NCBI GenBank assembly: GCA_938003665.1
Contig: CALKYI010000410.1
Location: forward strand, 1 to 5,847
Reading direction: 5' to 3'
DNA length: 5,847 bases
Origin: an uncultured Flavobacteriales bacterium
Lineage (GTDB): Bacteria; Bacteroidota; Bacteroidia; Flavobacteriales_D; Sanyastnellaceae
Part shown: piece by piece, positions 1 through 5,847 of the stretch
How positions within the stretch are numbered: position 1 is the first letter of the stretch
How the letters are laid out: every line of letters begins with the position of its first letter
Notes under the pieces: generated by a model
Databases searched by the model: none
What the model was told of the DNA's origin: nothing
The model's input: the letters and a program-made list of their open reading frames with translations, nothing else
Made by a program: the position numbers and the translations under genes

Positions 1-995
1 TCGTTGTCGCTGTAGCAACGGTGCACGGCAATGCGCTCACCTTCACCGTTCGCCGTCCATACGACCTTTTCAATTTGGTCTTTGTTGTTGGCGATGACGC
101 TGTTGGCGGCATCGACGATGTACTTCGTCGACCGGTAGTTTTGCTCGAGTTTGTACAAAGCAAAATCCGGGTAGTCCTGCTTGAAGTTGAGGATGTTCTG
201 GATGTTGGCGCCGCGGAAACCATAAATCGACTGGGCGTCGTCGCCGACTACGCAGAGGTTTTCACGCAAGGCGGCGAGCTGCTTGATGATGAGGTACTGA
301 GCGAAGTTGGTGTCCTGGTACTCGTCGACCAAGATGTACGAGAACTTGTGCTGGTACTTCAGGAGCAGATCGGGAAAATCCCGCAGTAACACATTCATCT
401 TGTACAAGAGGTCGTCAAAGTCCATGGCTTGCGCTCTGAAGCAGCGGTTCTCGTAAGCGCGGTATATCTCTGCAATGCGCGGCCGGCCGGCTTGGTGGTC
501 TTCGGACATGATCTCCGCGTGGTCGGCATACCCACGGGCGTCGATGAGGTTGTTTTTGGCGTTGCTGATCCGGGCTTGAACACTCGCGGGCTTGTAGACT
601 TTGTCGTCCATGCCCAGACCTTTGATGATTTCCTTAATAAGTGCCCGGCTGTCTTGCGTATCGTAGATGGTGAAGTTGCGGGGGTAGTTGATGCGCTCGC
701 ACTCCATGCGGAGGATGCGGGCAAAAATGCTGTGGAACGTCCCCATCCAGATGTTGCGGGCCTCGCCTTCACCTATGACCTTCCCGATGCGTTCCTTCAT
801 CTCGCGGGCGGCCTTGTTCGTAAACGTCAACGACAGAATTGAAAACGGGTCTACGCCGTGTTGGATGAGGTTCGCAATGCGGTACGTGAGCACCCGGGTC
901 TTTTCCGATCCCGCTTCGGCGCTGACCATCATGGGGCCTTCTTGGTGCCGTGCGGCTGCCTGCTGTGCCTCGTTCAATTCGTTCAAAAAATCCAC
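1..995 (-). CDS. uvrD: UvrD/PcrA-type superfamily 1A DNA helicase, N-terminal 331 residues (runs off left edge), altered Walker A
   Basis: This family consists of 3'-5' DNA helicases that use ATP to unwind DNA in nucleotide excision repair, mismatch repair and replication-fork rescue. The frame is open from the GTG at 993-995 to the window edge. Visible motifs are the Q-motif LNEAQ (7-11), Ia LTFTNKAA (56-63), WMGTFHS (83-89), II VDEYQD (223-228), III GDDAQSIYGFRG (251-262) and the LEQNYRST block (283-290). That covers domains 1A/1B and the start of 2A. About 400 residues are expected beyond the edge, as family members are usually 700-780 aa. The GTG start is inferred: it yields MDFLNELNEAQ, a normal family N-terminus, and no ATG lies between it and the in-frame stop near 1059. 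No clear Shine-Dalgarno is visible. Oddity: residues 26-33 read AEAGSEKT instead of AGAGSGKT, so both conserved glycines at 27 and 31 are Glu, while Lys32 and Thr33 remain. The family call is firm; whether the enzyme is active is doubtful. It is transcribed away from the ribosomal operon. Confidence 0.95.
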   Translation of the reverse strand, partial: MDFLNELNEAQQAAARHQEGPMMVSAEAGSEKTRVLTYRIANLIQHGVDPFSILSLTFTNKAAREMKERIGKVIGEGEARNIWMGTFHSIFARILRMECERINYPRNFTIYDTQDSRALIKEIIKGLGMDDKVYKPASVQARISNAKNNLIDARGYADHAEIMSEDHQAGRPRIAEIYRAYENRCFRAQAMDFDDLLYKMNVLLRDFPDLLLKYQHKFSYILVDEYQDTNFAQYLIIKQLAALRENLCVVGDDAQSIYGFRGANIQNILNFKQDYPDFALYKLEQNYRSTKYIVDAANSVIANNKDQIEKVVWTANGEGERIAVHRCYSDN

Positions 996-1185
996 ACCTC
1001 GAAGGTAAGAAGGGGGGTAGATAAAGCGATGATTCAACCGACCTCTTCGCCAACTTGTTTAAAAGTCGTCTTTTTCGAGGGGAGGAAGCTGGCAGTTGGA
1101 ATGGAGAAAAGCCCTGAATTCCAAGGTGTTTTTGAAAGAGTCGTTTCGAATGCGGGAAATGCTTGAAAAAAGGCGGCTTCAGCTA

Positions 1186-1215
1186 TTGCTTTTAAAAGAT
1201 AATCTGCTACTTTTG
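1186..1215 (+). promoter_or_regulatory. Bacteroidota-type promoter of the rpsL-rpsG-fusA-rpsJ-rplC-rplD operon
   Basis: TTG at 1186-1188 and TACTTTTG at 1208-1215 match the Bacteroidota primary sigma-factor consensus (TTG or TTTG near -33, TAnnTTTG near -7) with a 19-nt spacer. The -7 box continues into GCACCCC, an extension common at strong promoters in this phylum. Transcription should start around 1220-1224, giving an untranslated leader of about 50 nt before rpsL. The match and the position are seen in the sequence; the activity and start site are inferred. Confidence 0.8.
1189..1198. repeat. Perfect 10-bp palindrome CTTTTAAAAG inside the promoter spacer
   Basis: CTTTTAAAAG is a perfect inverted repeat lying between the -33 and -7 elements of the operon promoter. 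A related imperfect palindrome, ACTTGTTTAAAAGT, sits at 1053-1066 on the helicase side of the same gap. This could be a binding site for a small dimeric regulator or simply AT-rich promoter DNA. A 10-bp AT-rich palindrome can easily arise by chance, so no function is claimed. Confidence 0.3.
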
Positions 1216-1274
1216 CACCCCCTTTAATGTGGGGAAATAGTTTTTGTACACACGTAATCTGATAGATAGGTCGA

Positions 1275-1655
1275 ATGCCAACCATCCAGCAGCTCATCCG
1301 AAAAGGGCGCATTACTAAGACCCAAGCGAGCAAATCTGCCGCCTTGGATTCTTGCCCACAACGCCGCGGCGTTTGTGTGCGCGTCTACACTACTACACCC
1401 AAGAAGCCGAACTCGGCCATGCGTAAAGTTGCGCGTGTTCGATTGACCAACGGCAACGAGGTCAACGCCTACATCGGCGGTGAGGGACACAACCTTCAGG
1501 AGCACAGCATTGTGTTGGTGCGTGGAGGTCGTGTGAAAGACTTGCCAGGTGTACGTTACCACATCGTTCGTGGTGCGTTGGATACTGCAGGTGTTGAGGG
1601 ACGTACCCAGCGTCGATCTAAGTATGGAACCAAGCGGCCTAAAGCCAAGAGCTAA
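1275..1655 (+). CDS. rpsL: 30S ribosomal protein S12
   Basis: S12 sits at the decoding centre of the small subunit and controls accuracy of tRNA selection. The 126-aa product is full length for the family and begins MPTIQQLIRKGR, a standard S12 start. Key segments are PQRRGVCVRVYTTTPKKPNSAMRK (residues 28-51, in two conserved blocks) and GGRVKDLPGVRYH (84-96). Lys43 and Lys88, where streptomycin-resistance substitutions usually arise, are both wild type. Asp89 in the KDLPG loop, the residue that is methylthiolated in some bacteria, is also present. It is the first gene of the operon, about 50 nt behind the inferred transcription start, with no clear Shine-Dalgarno. The stop codon lies 6 nt before rpsG. 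Nothing is unusual. Confidence 0.99.
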   Translation: MPTIQQLIRKGRITKTQASKSAALDSCPQRRGVCVRVYTTTPKKPNSAMRKVARVRLTNGNEVNAYIGGEGHNLQEHSIVLVRGGRVKDLPGVRYHIVRGALDTAGVEGRTQRRSKYGTKRPKAKS

Positions 1656-1661
1656 TTTGTC

Positions 1662-2129
1662 ATGAGAAGGAGAGTACCCAAAAAGCATTTGATCCTGCCG
1701 GATCCTCGATTCGACAGCGTTCTCGTAACGAGCTTCGTCAACAACTTGATGTTGGACGGTAAGAAGAGCGTTGCATTCGACATCTTCTACAAAGCCATGG
1801 ACAAGGTGCAAGAGCGCACCGATGAGAACGGCCTCGAGGTCTTCCAGCGTGCTTTGGACAACGTAACTCCAGCGGTGGAGGTGCGCAGCCGACGTGTGGG
1901 CGGTGCTACCTTCCAAATCCCGCAACCCATTCGCGATTCGCGCAAGCAGAGCTTGGCCATGAAGTGGCTGATCAGCTTCGCACGCAAGCGCAACGAAAAG
2001 TCAATGGCCGACCGCTTGGCGGCAGAGGTCATGGCAGCAGCCAAAGAGGAGGGCGCCACCTTTAAAAAGAAGGAGGACACGCACCGCATGGCTGAGGCAA
2101 ACAAAGCTTTCTCACACTTCCGTTTCTGA
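1662..2129 (+). CDS. rpsG: 30S ribosomal protein S7
   Basis: S7 is a primary 16S rRNA binder that nucleates assembly of the 30S head and contacts tRNA at the E site. The 155-aa product matches the usual bacterial length. It has the basic N-terminus MRRRVPKKH, the LPDPRFDS block (residues 12-19), the beta-hairpin around VEVRSRRVGG (72-81) that reaches the mRNA exit path, and a typical C-terminus NKAFSHFRF. It starts only 6 nt after rpsL, so translation is probably coupled; the short spacer has no Shine-Dalgarno. In some bacteria S7 represses translation of the str operon by binding the rpsL-rpsG spacer. The 6-nt spacer here leaves no room for the structured E. coli-type site, so that control is unlikely in that form. 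Confidence 0.99.
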   Translation: MRRRVPKKHLILPDPRFDSVLVTSFVNNLMLDGKKSVAFDIFYKAMDKVQERTDENGLEVFQRALDNVTPAVEVRSRRVGGATFQIPQPIRDSRKQSLAMKWLISFARKRNEKSMADRLAAEVMAAAKEEGATFKKKEDTHRMAEANKAFSHFRF

Positions 2130-2156
2130 TAACCGCATTGAATACGCCTTACAATC

Positions 2157-4262
2157 ATGGCTAAAAGAGACCTCAACTACACTCGGAACATCGGCATCAT
2201 GGCTCACGTTGATGCGGGTAAGACCACTACGACCGAGCGTATCCTTTACTACACTGGTATCTCTCACAAAATCGGTGAGGTACACGACGGAGCTGCTACC
2301 ATGGACTGGATGGAGCAGGAGCAGGAGCGTGGTATCACGATTACTTCCGCTGCTACGACGTGCTTCTGGAAGTTCCAGGACGAGCAATACCGAATCAACA
2401 TCATTGACACCCCTGGCCACGTTGACTTTACCGTTGAGGTAGAGCGTTCTTTGCGTGTATTGGATGGTGCCGTTGCCTTGTTCTGTGCCGTATCAGGTGT
2501 GGAGCCGCAATCGGAAACCAACTGGGGCCTCGCTGACAAGTACAAGGTTCCACGCATTGGATTCATCAACAAGATGGACCGTTCAGGTGCGGACTTCTTC
2601 AACGTTGTCGGTATGATCAAGGACATGCTCGGTGCACGTCCTGTCCCATTGCAGGTACCAATCGGTGCTGAGGACGACTTCAAGGGAGTGGTTGATTTGA
2701 TCACCAACAAGGCGTACGTCTGGAACGAGGAGGATAAGGGAATGACTTGGGACGAGGTGCCGATTCCAGCCGACCTCGTTGACACGGTTGAAGAATACCG
2801 CGGTCTGTTGATTGAAGCAGCTGCCGAGCAGGACGAAGCCCTCATGGAGAAGTACTTCGAGGACGCGGACAGCTTGACTGCAGACGAAATCATCGCTGCA
2901 ATTCGCAAGGCCACCATCGGCATGGAAATCACCCCACTCTTGTGCGGTTCTGCCTTCAAGAATAAGGGGGTTCAGACCATGTTGGATGCGGTGATGATGT
3001 ACCTGCCCTCTCCGTACGACGTAGAGGCCATTGTCGGTACAGCGGTGGATGATGAAGAGGTGAAAATCGAGCGTAAGCCCGATCCAGACGAGCCTTTCGC
3101 AGGTTTGGCATTTAAGATTGCTACTGACCCATTCGTTGGCCGTTTGTGCTTCGTGCGCGCTTACTCCGGTAAGTTGCCTGCAGGTTCATACGTGATTAAC
3201 ACGCGCAGCGGCAAGAAGGAGCGTATTTCGCGCATCTTCCAAATGCACTCGAATAAGCAGAACCCCATCGAAGAACTCGAAGCAGGGGACATTGGTGCAG
3301 TCGTTGGCTTTAAGGACATCCGCACCGGTGATACGCTTTGCTCAGAAGGCGCACCATTGGTCTTGGAGAGCATGTCGTTCCCAGATCCGGTAATCGGTAT
3401 CGCGGTTGAGCCCAAGTCCCAAGCAGACCTTGACAAGTTGTCAAACGGTTTGTCAAAGCTCTCAGAAGAGGATCCAACGTTTAACGTTCGCACGGATGAA
3501 GAGACTGGCCAAACGGTCATCTCTGGTATGGGTGAATTGCACTTGGAAGTACTCGTTGACCGTTTGCGTCGTGAGTTCAAGGTGGAATGCAACCAGGGCG
3601 CGCCTCAGGTAAACTACAAGGAGGCCATCTTCGGGAGCACCGATCACCGCGAAGTGTACAAGAAGCAGTCTGGTGGACGTGGTAAGTTCGCAGACATCAT
3701 CGTTAAAATTGGTCCATCGCCGACTCCAGAGGAGGCTGGCTTGGTATTCAAGAACTCGGTGAAGGGCGGTAACGTACCAAAGGAATTCGTTCCTTCTGTT
3801 CAGAAAGGTTTCGAAGAAGCCATGAAGAACGGTGTGTTGGCCGGTTACCAAATGGACAGCATGGCTGTTGAATTGGTGGACGGTTCGTTCCACGCGGTTG
3901 ACTCGGACCAGCTGTCGTTCGAACTCGCGGCCAAGATGGCCTACCGTAATGCAGTCAAGAGCTGCCAGCCCAAGATTTTGGAGCCCATGATGCAGTTGGA
4001 GGTAGTTACTCCCGACGAGAACATGGGTGATGTCATCGGTGATTTGAACAAGCGCCGTGCCCTCATCGAGGGAACCGGTGAGCGTTCAGGCAAGACCATC
4101 GTGAACGCGAAGGTGCCATTGTCTGAAATGTTCGGTTACGTGACGGACTTGCGTACGTTGACTTCAGGCCGTGCGACATCGTCGATGTCATTCAGCCACT
4201 ACGCAGAGGCTCCAAACAGTATTCAAGAAAAAGTGATCGCTGAAGCTCAAGGCAACGGCTAA
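2157..4262 (+). CDS. fusA: Elongation factor G (EF-G), translocation GTPase
   Basis: EF-G uses GTP to move tRNAs and mRNA through the ribosome and helps split ribosomes during recycling. The 701-aa product is full length. All GTPase motifs are present: G1 AHVDAGKTT (16-24), G2 RGITI (58-62), G3 DTPGH (84-88) with catalytic His88, G4 NKMD (138-141) and G5 GSA (264-266). Domain IV begins around KKQSGGRGKF (502-511) and carries the decoding-site loop HAVDSDQ (579-585). The protein ends in the usual domain V. The start MAKRDLNYTRNIGIMAHVDAGK is standard once read in two pieces (MAKRDLNYTRN, then IGIMAHVDAGK). It follows rpsG after 27 nt without a clear Shine-Dalgarno and sits in the canonical str-operon position, which favours the housekeeping copy over a fusidic-acid-type or EF-G2 paralogue. 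No tuf follows it. Confidence 0.99.
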   Translation: MAKRDLNYTRNIGIMAHVDAGKTTTTERILYYTGISHKIGEVHDGAATMDWMEQEQERGITITSAATTCFWKFQDEQYRINIIDTPGHVDFTVEVERSLRVLDGAVALFCAVSGVEPQSETNWGLADKYKVPRIGFINKMDRSGADFFNVVGMIKDMLGARPVPLQVPIGAEDDFKGVVDLITNKAYVWNEEDKGMTWDEVPIPADLVDTVEEYRGLLIEAAAEQDEALMEKYFEDADSLTADEIIAAIRKATIGMEITPLLCGSAFKNKGVQTMLDAVMMYLPSPYDVEAIVGTAVDDEEVKIERKPDPDEPFAGLAFKIATDPFVGRLCFVRAYSGKLPAGSYVINTRSGKKERISRIFQMHSNKQNPIEELEAGDIGAVVGFKDIRTGDTLCSEGAPLVLESMSFPDPVIGIAVEPKSQADLDKLSNGLSKLSEEDPTFNVRTDEETGQTVISGMGELHLEVLVDRLRREFKVECNQGAPQVNYKEAIFGSTDHREVYKKQSGGRGKFADIIVKIGPSPTPEEAGLVFKNSVKGGNVPKEFVPSVQKGFEEAMKNGVLAGYQMDSMAVELVDGSFHAVDSDQLSFELAAKMAYRNAVKSCQPKILEPMMQLEVVTPDENMGDVIGDLNKRRALIEGTGERSGKTIVNAKVPLSEMFGYVTDLRTLTSGRATSSMSFSHYAEAPNSIQEKVIAEAQGNG

Positions 4263-4263
4263 T

Positions 4264-4270
4264 AAGGAAG
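4264..4270 (+). promoter_or_regulatory. Shine-Dalgarno-like site of rpsJ
   Basis: AAGGAAG lies just after the fusA stop codon, with its GGA core six bases before the rpsJ ATG. It is the only purine-rich ribosome-binding-like site in front of any gene of this operon, where most starts have none. It supports the ATG at 4275 as the real start. Whether it is used is uncertain, because Bacteroidota ribosomes rely little on this pairing. Confidence 0.45.
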
Positions 4271-4274
4271 TAAG

Positions 4275-4580
4275 ATGACGCAGAAAATCCGAATCAAACT
4301 CAAGTCGTACGATCACAACCTCGTCGACAAGTCGGCCGAGAAGATTGTTAAGACGGTGAAGACCACCGGTGCTGTAATCAGCGGACCCGTTCCACTGCCA
4401 ACGCACCAGCGCATCTACACTGTATTGCGATCACCCCACGTGAACAAGAAGTCACGTGAGCAATTCGAATTGAACGCTTACAAGCGATTGATTGATATCT
4501 ACAGTTCATCCTCAAAGACCGTTGACGCGTTGATGCGCTTGGAGCTTCCAAGTGGCGTTGAAGTGGAAATCAAGGTCTGA
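4275..4580 (+). CDS. rpsJ: 30S ribosomal protein S10 (NusE)
   Basis: S10 is part of the 30S head. Off the ribosome it acts as NusE, a partner of NusB and NusG in transcription antitermination and coupling. The 101-aa length is normal. The N-terminal strand MTQKIRIKLKSYDH, the PLPTHQRIYTVLRSPHV region (residues 40-56) and the extended loop SPHVNKKSREQF (53-64) that threads into the 30S head are all conserved. The gene starts 12 nt after fusA. In many proteobacteria tuf lies here and S10 begins a separate operon; here the two operons are joined. No promoter is evident between fusA and rpsJ, so S10 is probably made from the upstream transcript. Confidence 0.99.
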   Translation: MTQKIRIKLKSYDHNLVDKSAEKIVKTVKTTGAVISGPVPLPTHQRIYTVLRSPHVNKKSREQFELNAYKRLIDIYSSSSKTVDALMRLELPSGVEVEIKV

Positions 4581-4620
4581 CGGGAATTTTTAATTAACGC
4601 GAAACAAAAACACCGAAATC
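4581..4620 (+). other. 40-nt A/T-rich spacer between rpsJ and rplC
   Basis: This is the longest gap inside the operon. It contains the AT-rich stretch TTTTTAATTAA followed by an A-rich run up to the rplC ATG, with A and T at most of the last positions before the start. No hairpin with a U-run (terminator) and no TAnnTTTG promoter box is visible. An A-rich, Shine-Dalgarno-free upstream region is typical of well-translated Bacteroidota genes, so it probably serves as the rplC translation initiation region. Confidence 0.5.
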
Positions 4621-5250
4621 ATGCCCGGACTCATAGGGAAGAAGTTAGGTATGACCAGCGTCTACAATGCCTCTGGGAAGAATGTCCCATGCACCGTATT
4701 AGAAGTTGGTCCTTGCGTCGTGACGCAAGTTCGTACCCTGGAGAAGGATGGCTACGAGGCCATTCAGCTCGGCTATGGTGAGCGCTCTGAAAAGCGCACA
4801 TCCAAAGCGTTGCAAGGCCATTTCAAGCGCGCTGGCGTGGGCCTCATGCGAAAACTGGTTGAATTCAAAGGATTCGCCGAAGAACACCAAGCAGGTGATG
4901 AGCTCAAAGTTGAAGACATCTTCAACGAAGGCGAGTACGTCTCTGTGGTGGGGAAGTCAAAAGGTAAAGGCTTCCAAGGTGTCGTAAAGCGCCACGGTTT
5001 TGGCGGTGTGGGTCAAGCGACTCACGGCCAGCACAACCGTCTGCGCGCTCCCGGTTCGATCGGTGCGGCATCAACACCCGCTCGTGTATTCAAAGGCATG
5101 CGCATGGCCGGTCAGACCGGTAACGCTCGTGTGACCATCGAAAACCTCGAAATCGTGAAAATCCTTCCTGAGGAGGGCGTCATGGTAGTGAAGGGAGCCG
5201 TACCTGGTCACAAAGGTTCAACTGTTGTAATCCGTAAACCAGAAGCGTGA
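4621..5250 (+). CDS. rplC: 50S ribosomal protein L3
   Basis: L3 is an early 23S rRNA binder whose long internal loop reaches towards the peptidyl-transferase centre. The 209-aa product is full length, starting MPGLIGKKLGMTSVY. It contains the central loop with GKGFQGVVKRHGF, THGQHNRLRAPGSIGA (ending at residue 149) and RVFKGMRMAGQTG. It ends KGAVPGHKGSTVVIRKPEA. The segment equivalent to E. coli GSIGQNQTPG, which holds the Gln methylated by PrmB, reads GSIGAASTPA, so that modification site is absent. The gene follows rpsJ after the longest spacer of the operon (40 nt, A-rich, no Shine-Dalgarno). The last base of its TGA stop is the first base of the rplD start. Confidence 0.99.
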   Translation: MPGLIGKKLGMTSVYNASGKNVPCTVLEVGPCVVTQVRTLEKDGYEAIQLGYGERSEKRTSKALQGHFKRAGVGLMRKLVEFKGFAEEHQAGDELKVEDIFNEGEYVSVVGKSKGKGFQGVVKRHGFGGVGQATHGQHNRLRAPGSIGAASTPARVFKGMRMAGQTGNARVTIENLEIVKILPEEGVMVVKGAVPGHKGSTVVIRKPEA

Positions 5251-5847
5251 TGAAAGTAGATGTTTACAACTCCAAAGGTTCAAAGACCGACAAGTCGGTT
5301 ACGTTGAACAAGGCGGTATTCGGCATCGAGCCCAACGATCACGCGATCTACCTCGATGTGAAGCGATTCCAGGCCGCACAGCGCCAGGGTACGCACGACA
5401 CGTTGCACCGTGGATTGGTTTCCGGTTCAACCCGCAAGCTCAAGAAGCAAAAGGGCACAGGTACAGCACGTGCCGGCTCCATCAAGAACCCATTGTTCCG
5501 TGGCGGTGGTACTGTATTTGGTCCAGAACCACGCGACTACACCCAAAAGCTGAACCACAAAGTGAAGCAGTTGGCCCGTCGCAGTGCGTTGAGCTACAAG
5601 GCCAAGGAAAAGGCCATCGTTGTGGTGGAAGGCCTCAAGATGGACGCCCCCAAGACCAAGGACTTCGCCGGTTTGATGAAGGGATTGGAATTGGCGGAAA
5701 ACAAGACCTTGATGGTTTTGCCAACGCCCGACAACAACGTGTACAAGAGCAGCCGCAACCTCGCGAAGCACCGCGTTATGGTAGCGAGCGATCTCAGCAC
5801 GTACGACATCATGAATTGTAACACCCTCATCTTCGTGGACGACGCCC
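5250..5847 (+). CDS. rplD: 50S ribosomal protein L4, first 199 residues (runs off right edge)
   Basis: L4 binds 23S rRNA early in assembly, and its extended loop lines the wall of the nascent-peptide exit tunnel. The frame opens MKVDVYNSKGSKTD and stays open to the window edge. The tunnel loop is seen from GSTRKLKKQKGTGTARAG (residues 59-76) through NPLFRGGGTVFGPEPRDY (80-97), and the globular part continues to IMNCNTLIFVDDA. Family members of this type are close to 205-210 aa, so only about 10 residues should be missing. The ATG overlaps the rplC stop (TGATG), which suggests coupled translation and equal output of L3 and L4. In E. coli, L4 represses its own operon through the S10 leader; no such leader can exist here, because S10 follows fusA by 12 nt. 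Confidence 0.98.
   Translation, partial: MKVDVYNSKGSKTDKSVTLNKAVFGIEPNDHAIYLDVKRFQAAQRQGTHDTLHRGLVSGSTRKLKKQKGTGTARAGSIKNPLFRGGGTVFGPEPRDYTQKLNHKVKQLARRSALSYKAKEKAIVVVEGLKMDAPKTKDFAGLMKGLELAENKTLMVLPTPDNNVYKSSRNLAKHRVMVASDLSTYDIMNCNTLIFVDDA

Larger units (their letters stand above)
996..1274. other. Divergent intergenic region between uvrD and rpsL
   Basis: This 279-bp gap lies between two divergently transcribed genes. I see no convincing gene in either direction. Short open frames crossing it have no recognisable protein features and mostly overlap uvrD or rpsL antisense. The right third holds the promoter of the ribosomal operon. The part next to uvrD (about 996-1060) should hold the helicase promoter, but I found no good TAnnTTTG element on the minus strand there. 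Two AT-rich palindromes sharing TTTAAAAG occur at 1053-1066 and 1189-1198. Confidence 0.8.

Noticed and set aside
395..1053. Minus-strand open frames at 395-772 and 769-1053 overlapping the helicase
   Set aside because: Both are in a different frame from the helicase, which reads open through the whole region with all its motifs. The GIGK string in the 769-1053 product is a frame-shifted reading of the same P-loop bases, not a real P-loop. I found no indel that would join the frames.
1018..1053. Possible -35/-10 promoter for uvrD on the minus strand (TTGGCG or TTGAAT with TATCTA)
   Set aside because: The spacings (about 24 and 8 nt) are wrong, and no TAnnTTTG element of the phylum type is present.
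858..1166. A plus-strand open frame of 102 codons reaching into the intergenic gap
   Set aside because: Its first half is antisense to uvrD and its second half has no recognisable features. It ends before the operon promoter and has no convincing start signal.
1218..1242. Small hairpin CCCC/GGGG followed by a T-run, looking like a terminator or attenuator
   Set aside because: The stem is only four base pairs with a nine-base loop. Its left arm overlaps the expected transcription start, so the transcript would not contain the whole stem.
1275..1655. Possible streptomycin-resistance substitutions in S12
   Set aside because: Lys43 and Lys88 and their surroundings are wild type.
1224..1925. A 233-codon open frame on the minus strand across rpsL and the start of rpsG
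   Set aside because: It is entirely antisense to two certain ribosomal protein genes, has no recognisable domain, and arises from their biased codon use. Other antisense frames at 2264-2959, 3161-3592, 3462-3893 and 5427-5771 are rejected for the same reason.
1..5847. Mobile elements, CRISPR repeats, tRNA or rRNA genes, or a defence or biosynthetic cluster
   Set aside because: No repeats, transposase-like frames, cloverleaf-like sequence or unassigned coding space were seen. The window is filled by one helicase and an unbroken ribosomal operon.

Overview
The window looks like ordinary chromosome from a member of the Bacteroidota with moderate GC (about 50 %, judged by eye). Four signs point there. 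The one clear promoter has the Bacteroidota-type TAnnTTTG element (TACTTTTGCACCCC). Most genes lack a Shine-Dalgarno sequence. The order is rpsL-rpsG-fusA-rpsJ-rplC-rplD with no tuf between fusA and rpsJ. The protein sequences, for example the L4 and UvrD N-termini, also resemble that phylum. I cannot name a genus from the sequence alone.

Layout: positions 1-995 hold the first 331 codons of a UvrD/PcrA-type superfamily 1A DNA helicase on the minus strand; the rest lies beyond the left edge. A 279-bp non-coding gap (996-1274) separates it from a divergent plus-strand operon and carries that operon's promoter near its right end. From 1275 to the right edge the DNA is densely packed with translation genes: rpsL (S12), rpsG (S7), fusA (EF-G), rpsJ (S10), rplC (L3) and the first 199 codons of rplD (L4). 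This is the str operon joined directly to the start of the S10 operon. Spacers are 6, 27, 12 and 40 nt, and rplC and rplD overlap by one base. All six genes are probably transcribed from the one promoter near 1186-1215, and their products act together in ribosome assembly and translocation.

The one real surprise is in the helicase. Its frame is open throughout, and every other N-terminal helicase motif I checked is intact, but the Walker A (P-loop) motif reads AEAGSEKT where the family has AGAGSGKT. Both replaced glycines are glutamate, and a family-typical Ile just upstream is Ser. If the bases are right, this protein should bind or hydrolyse ATP poorly or not at all. A sequencing or assembly error, or an altered sequence, must be excluded first. 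I found no mobile element, CRISPR array, tRNA, rRNA or undescribed gene system in this window.
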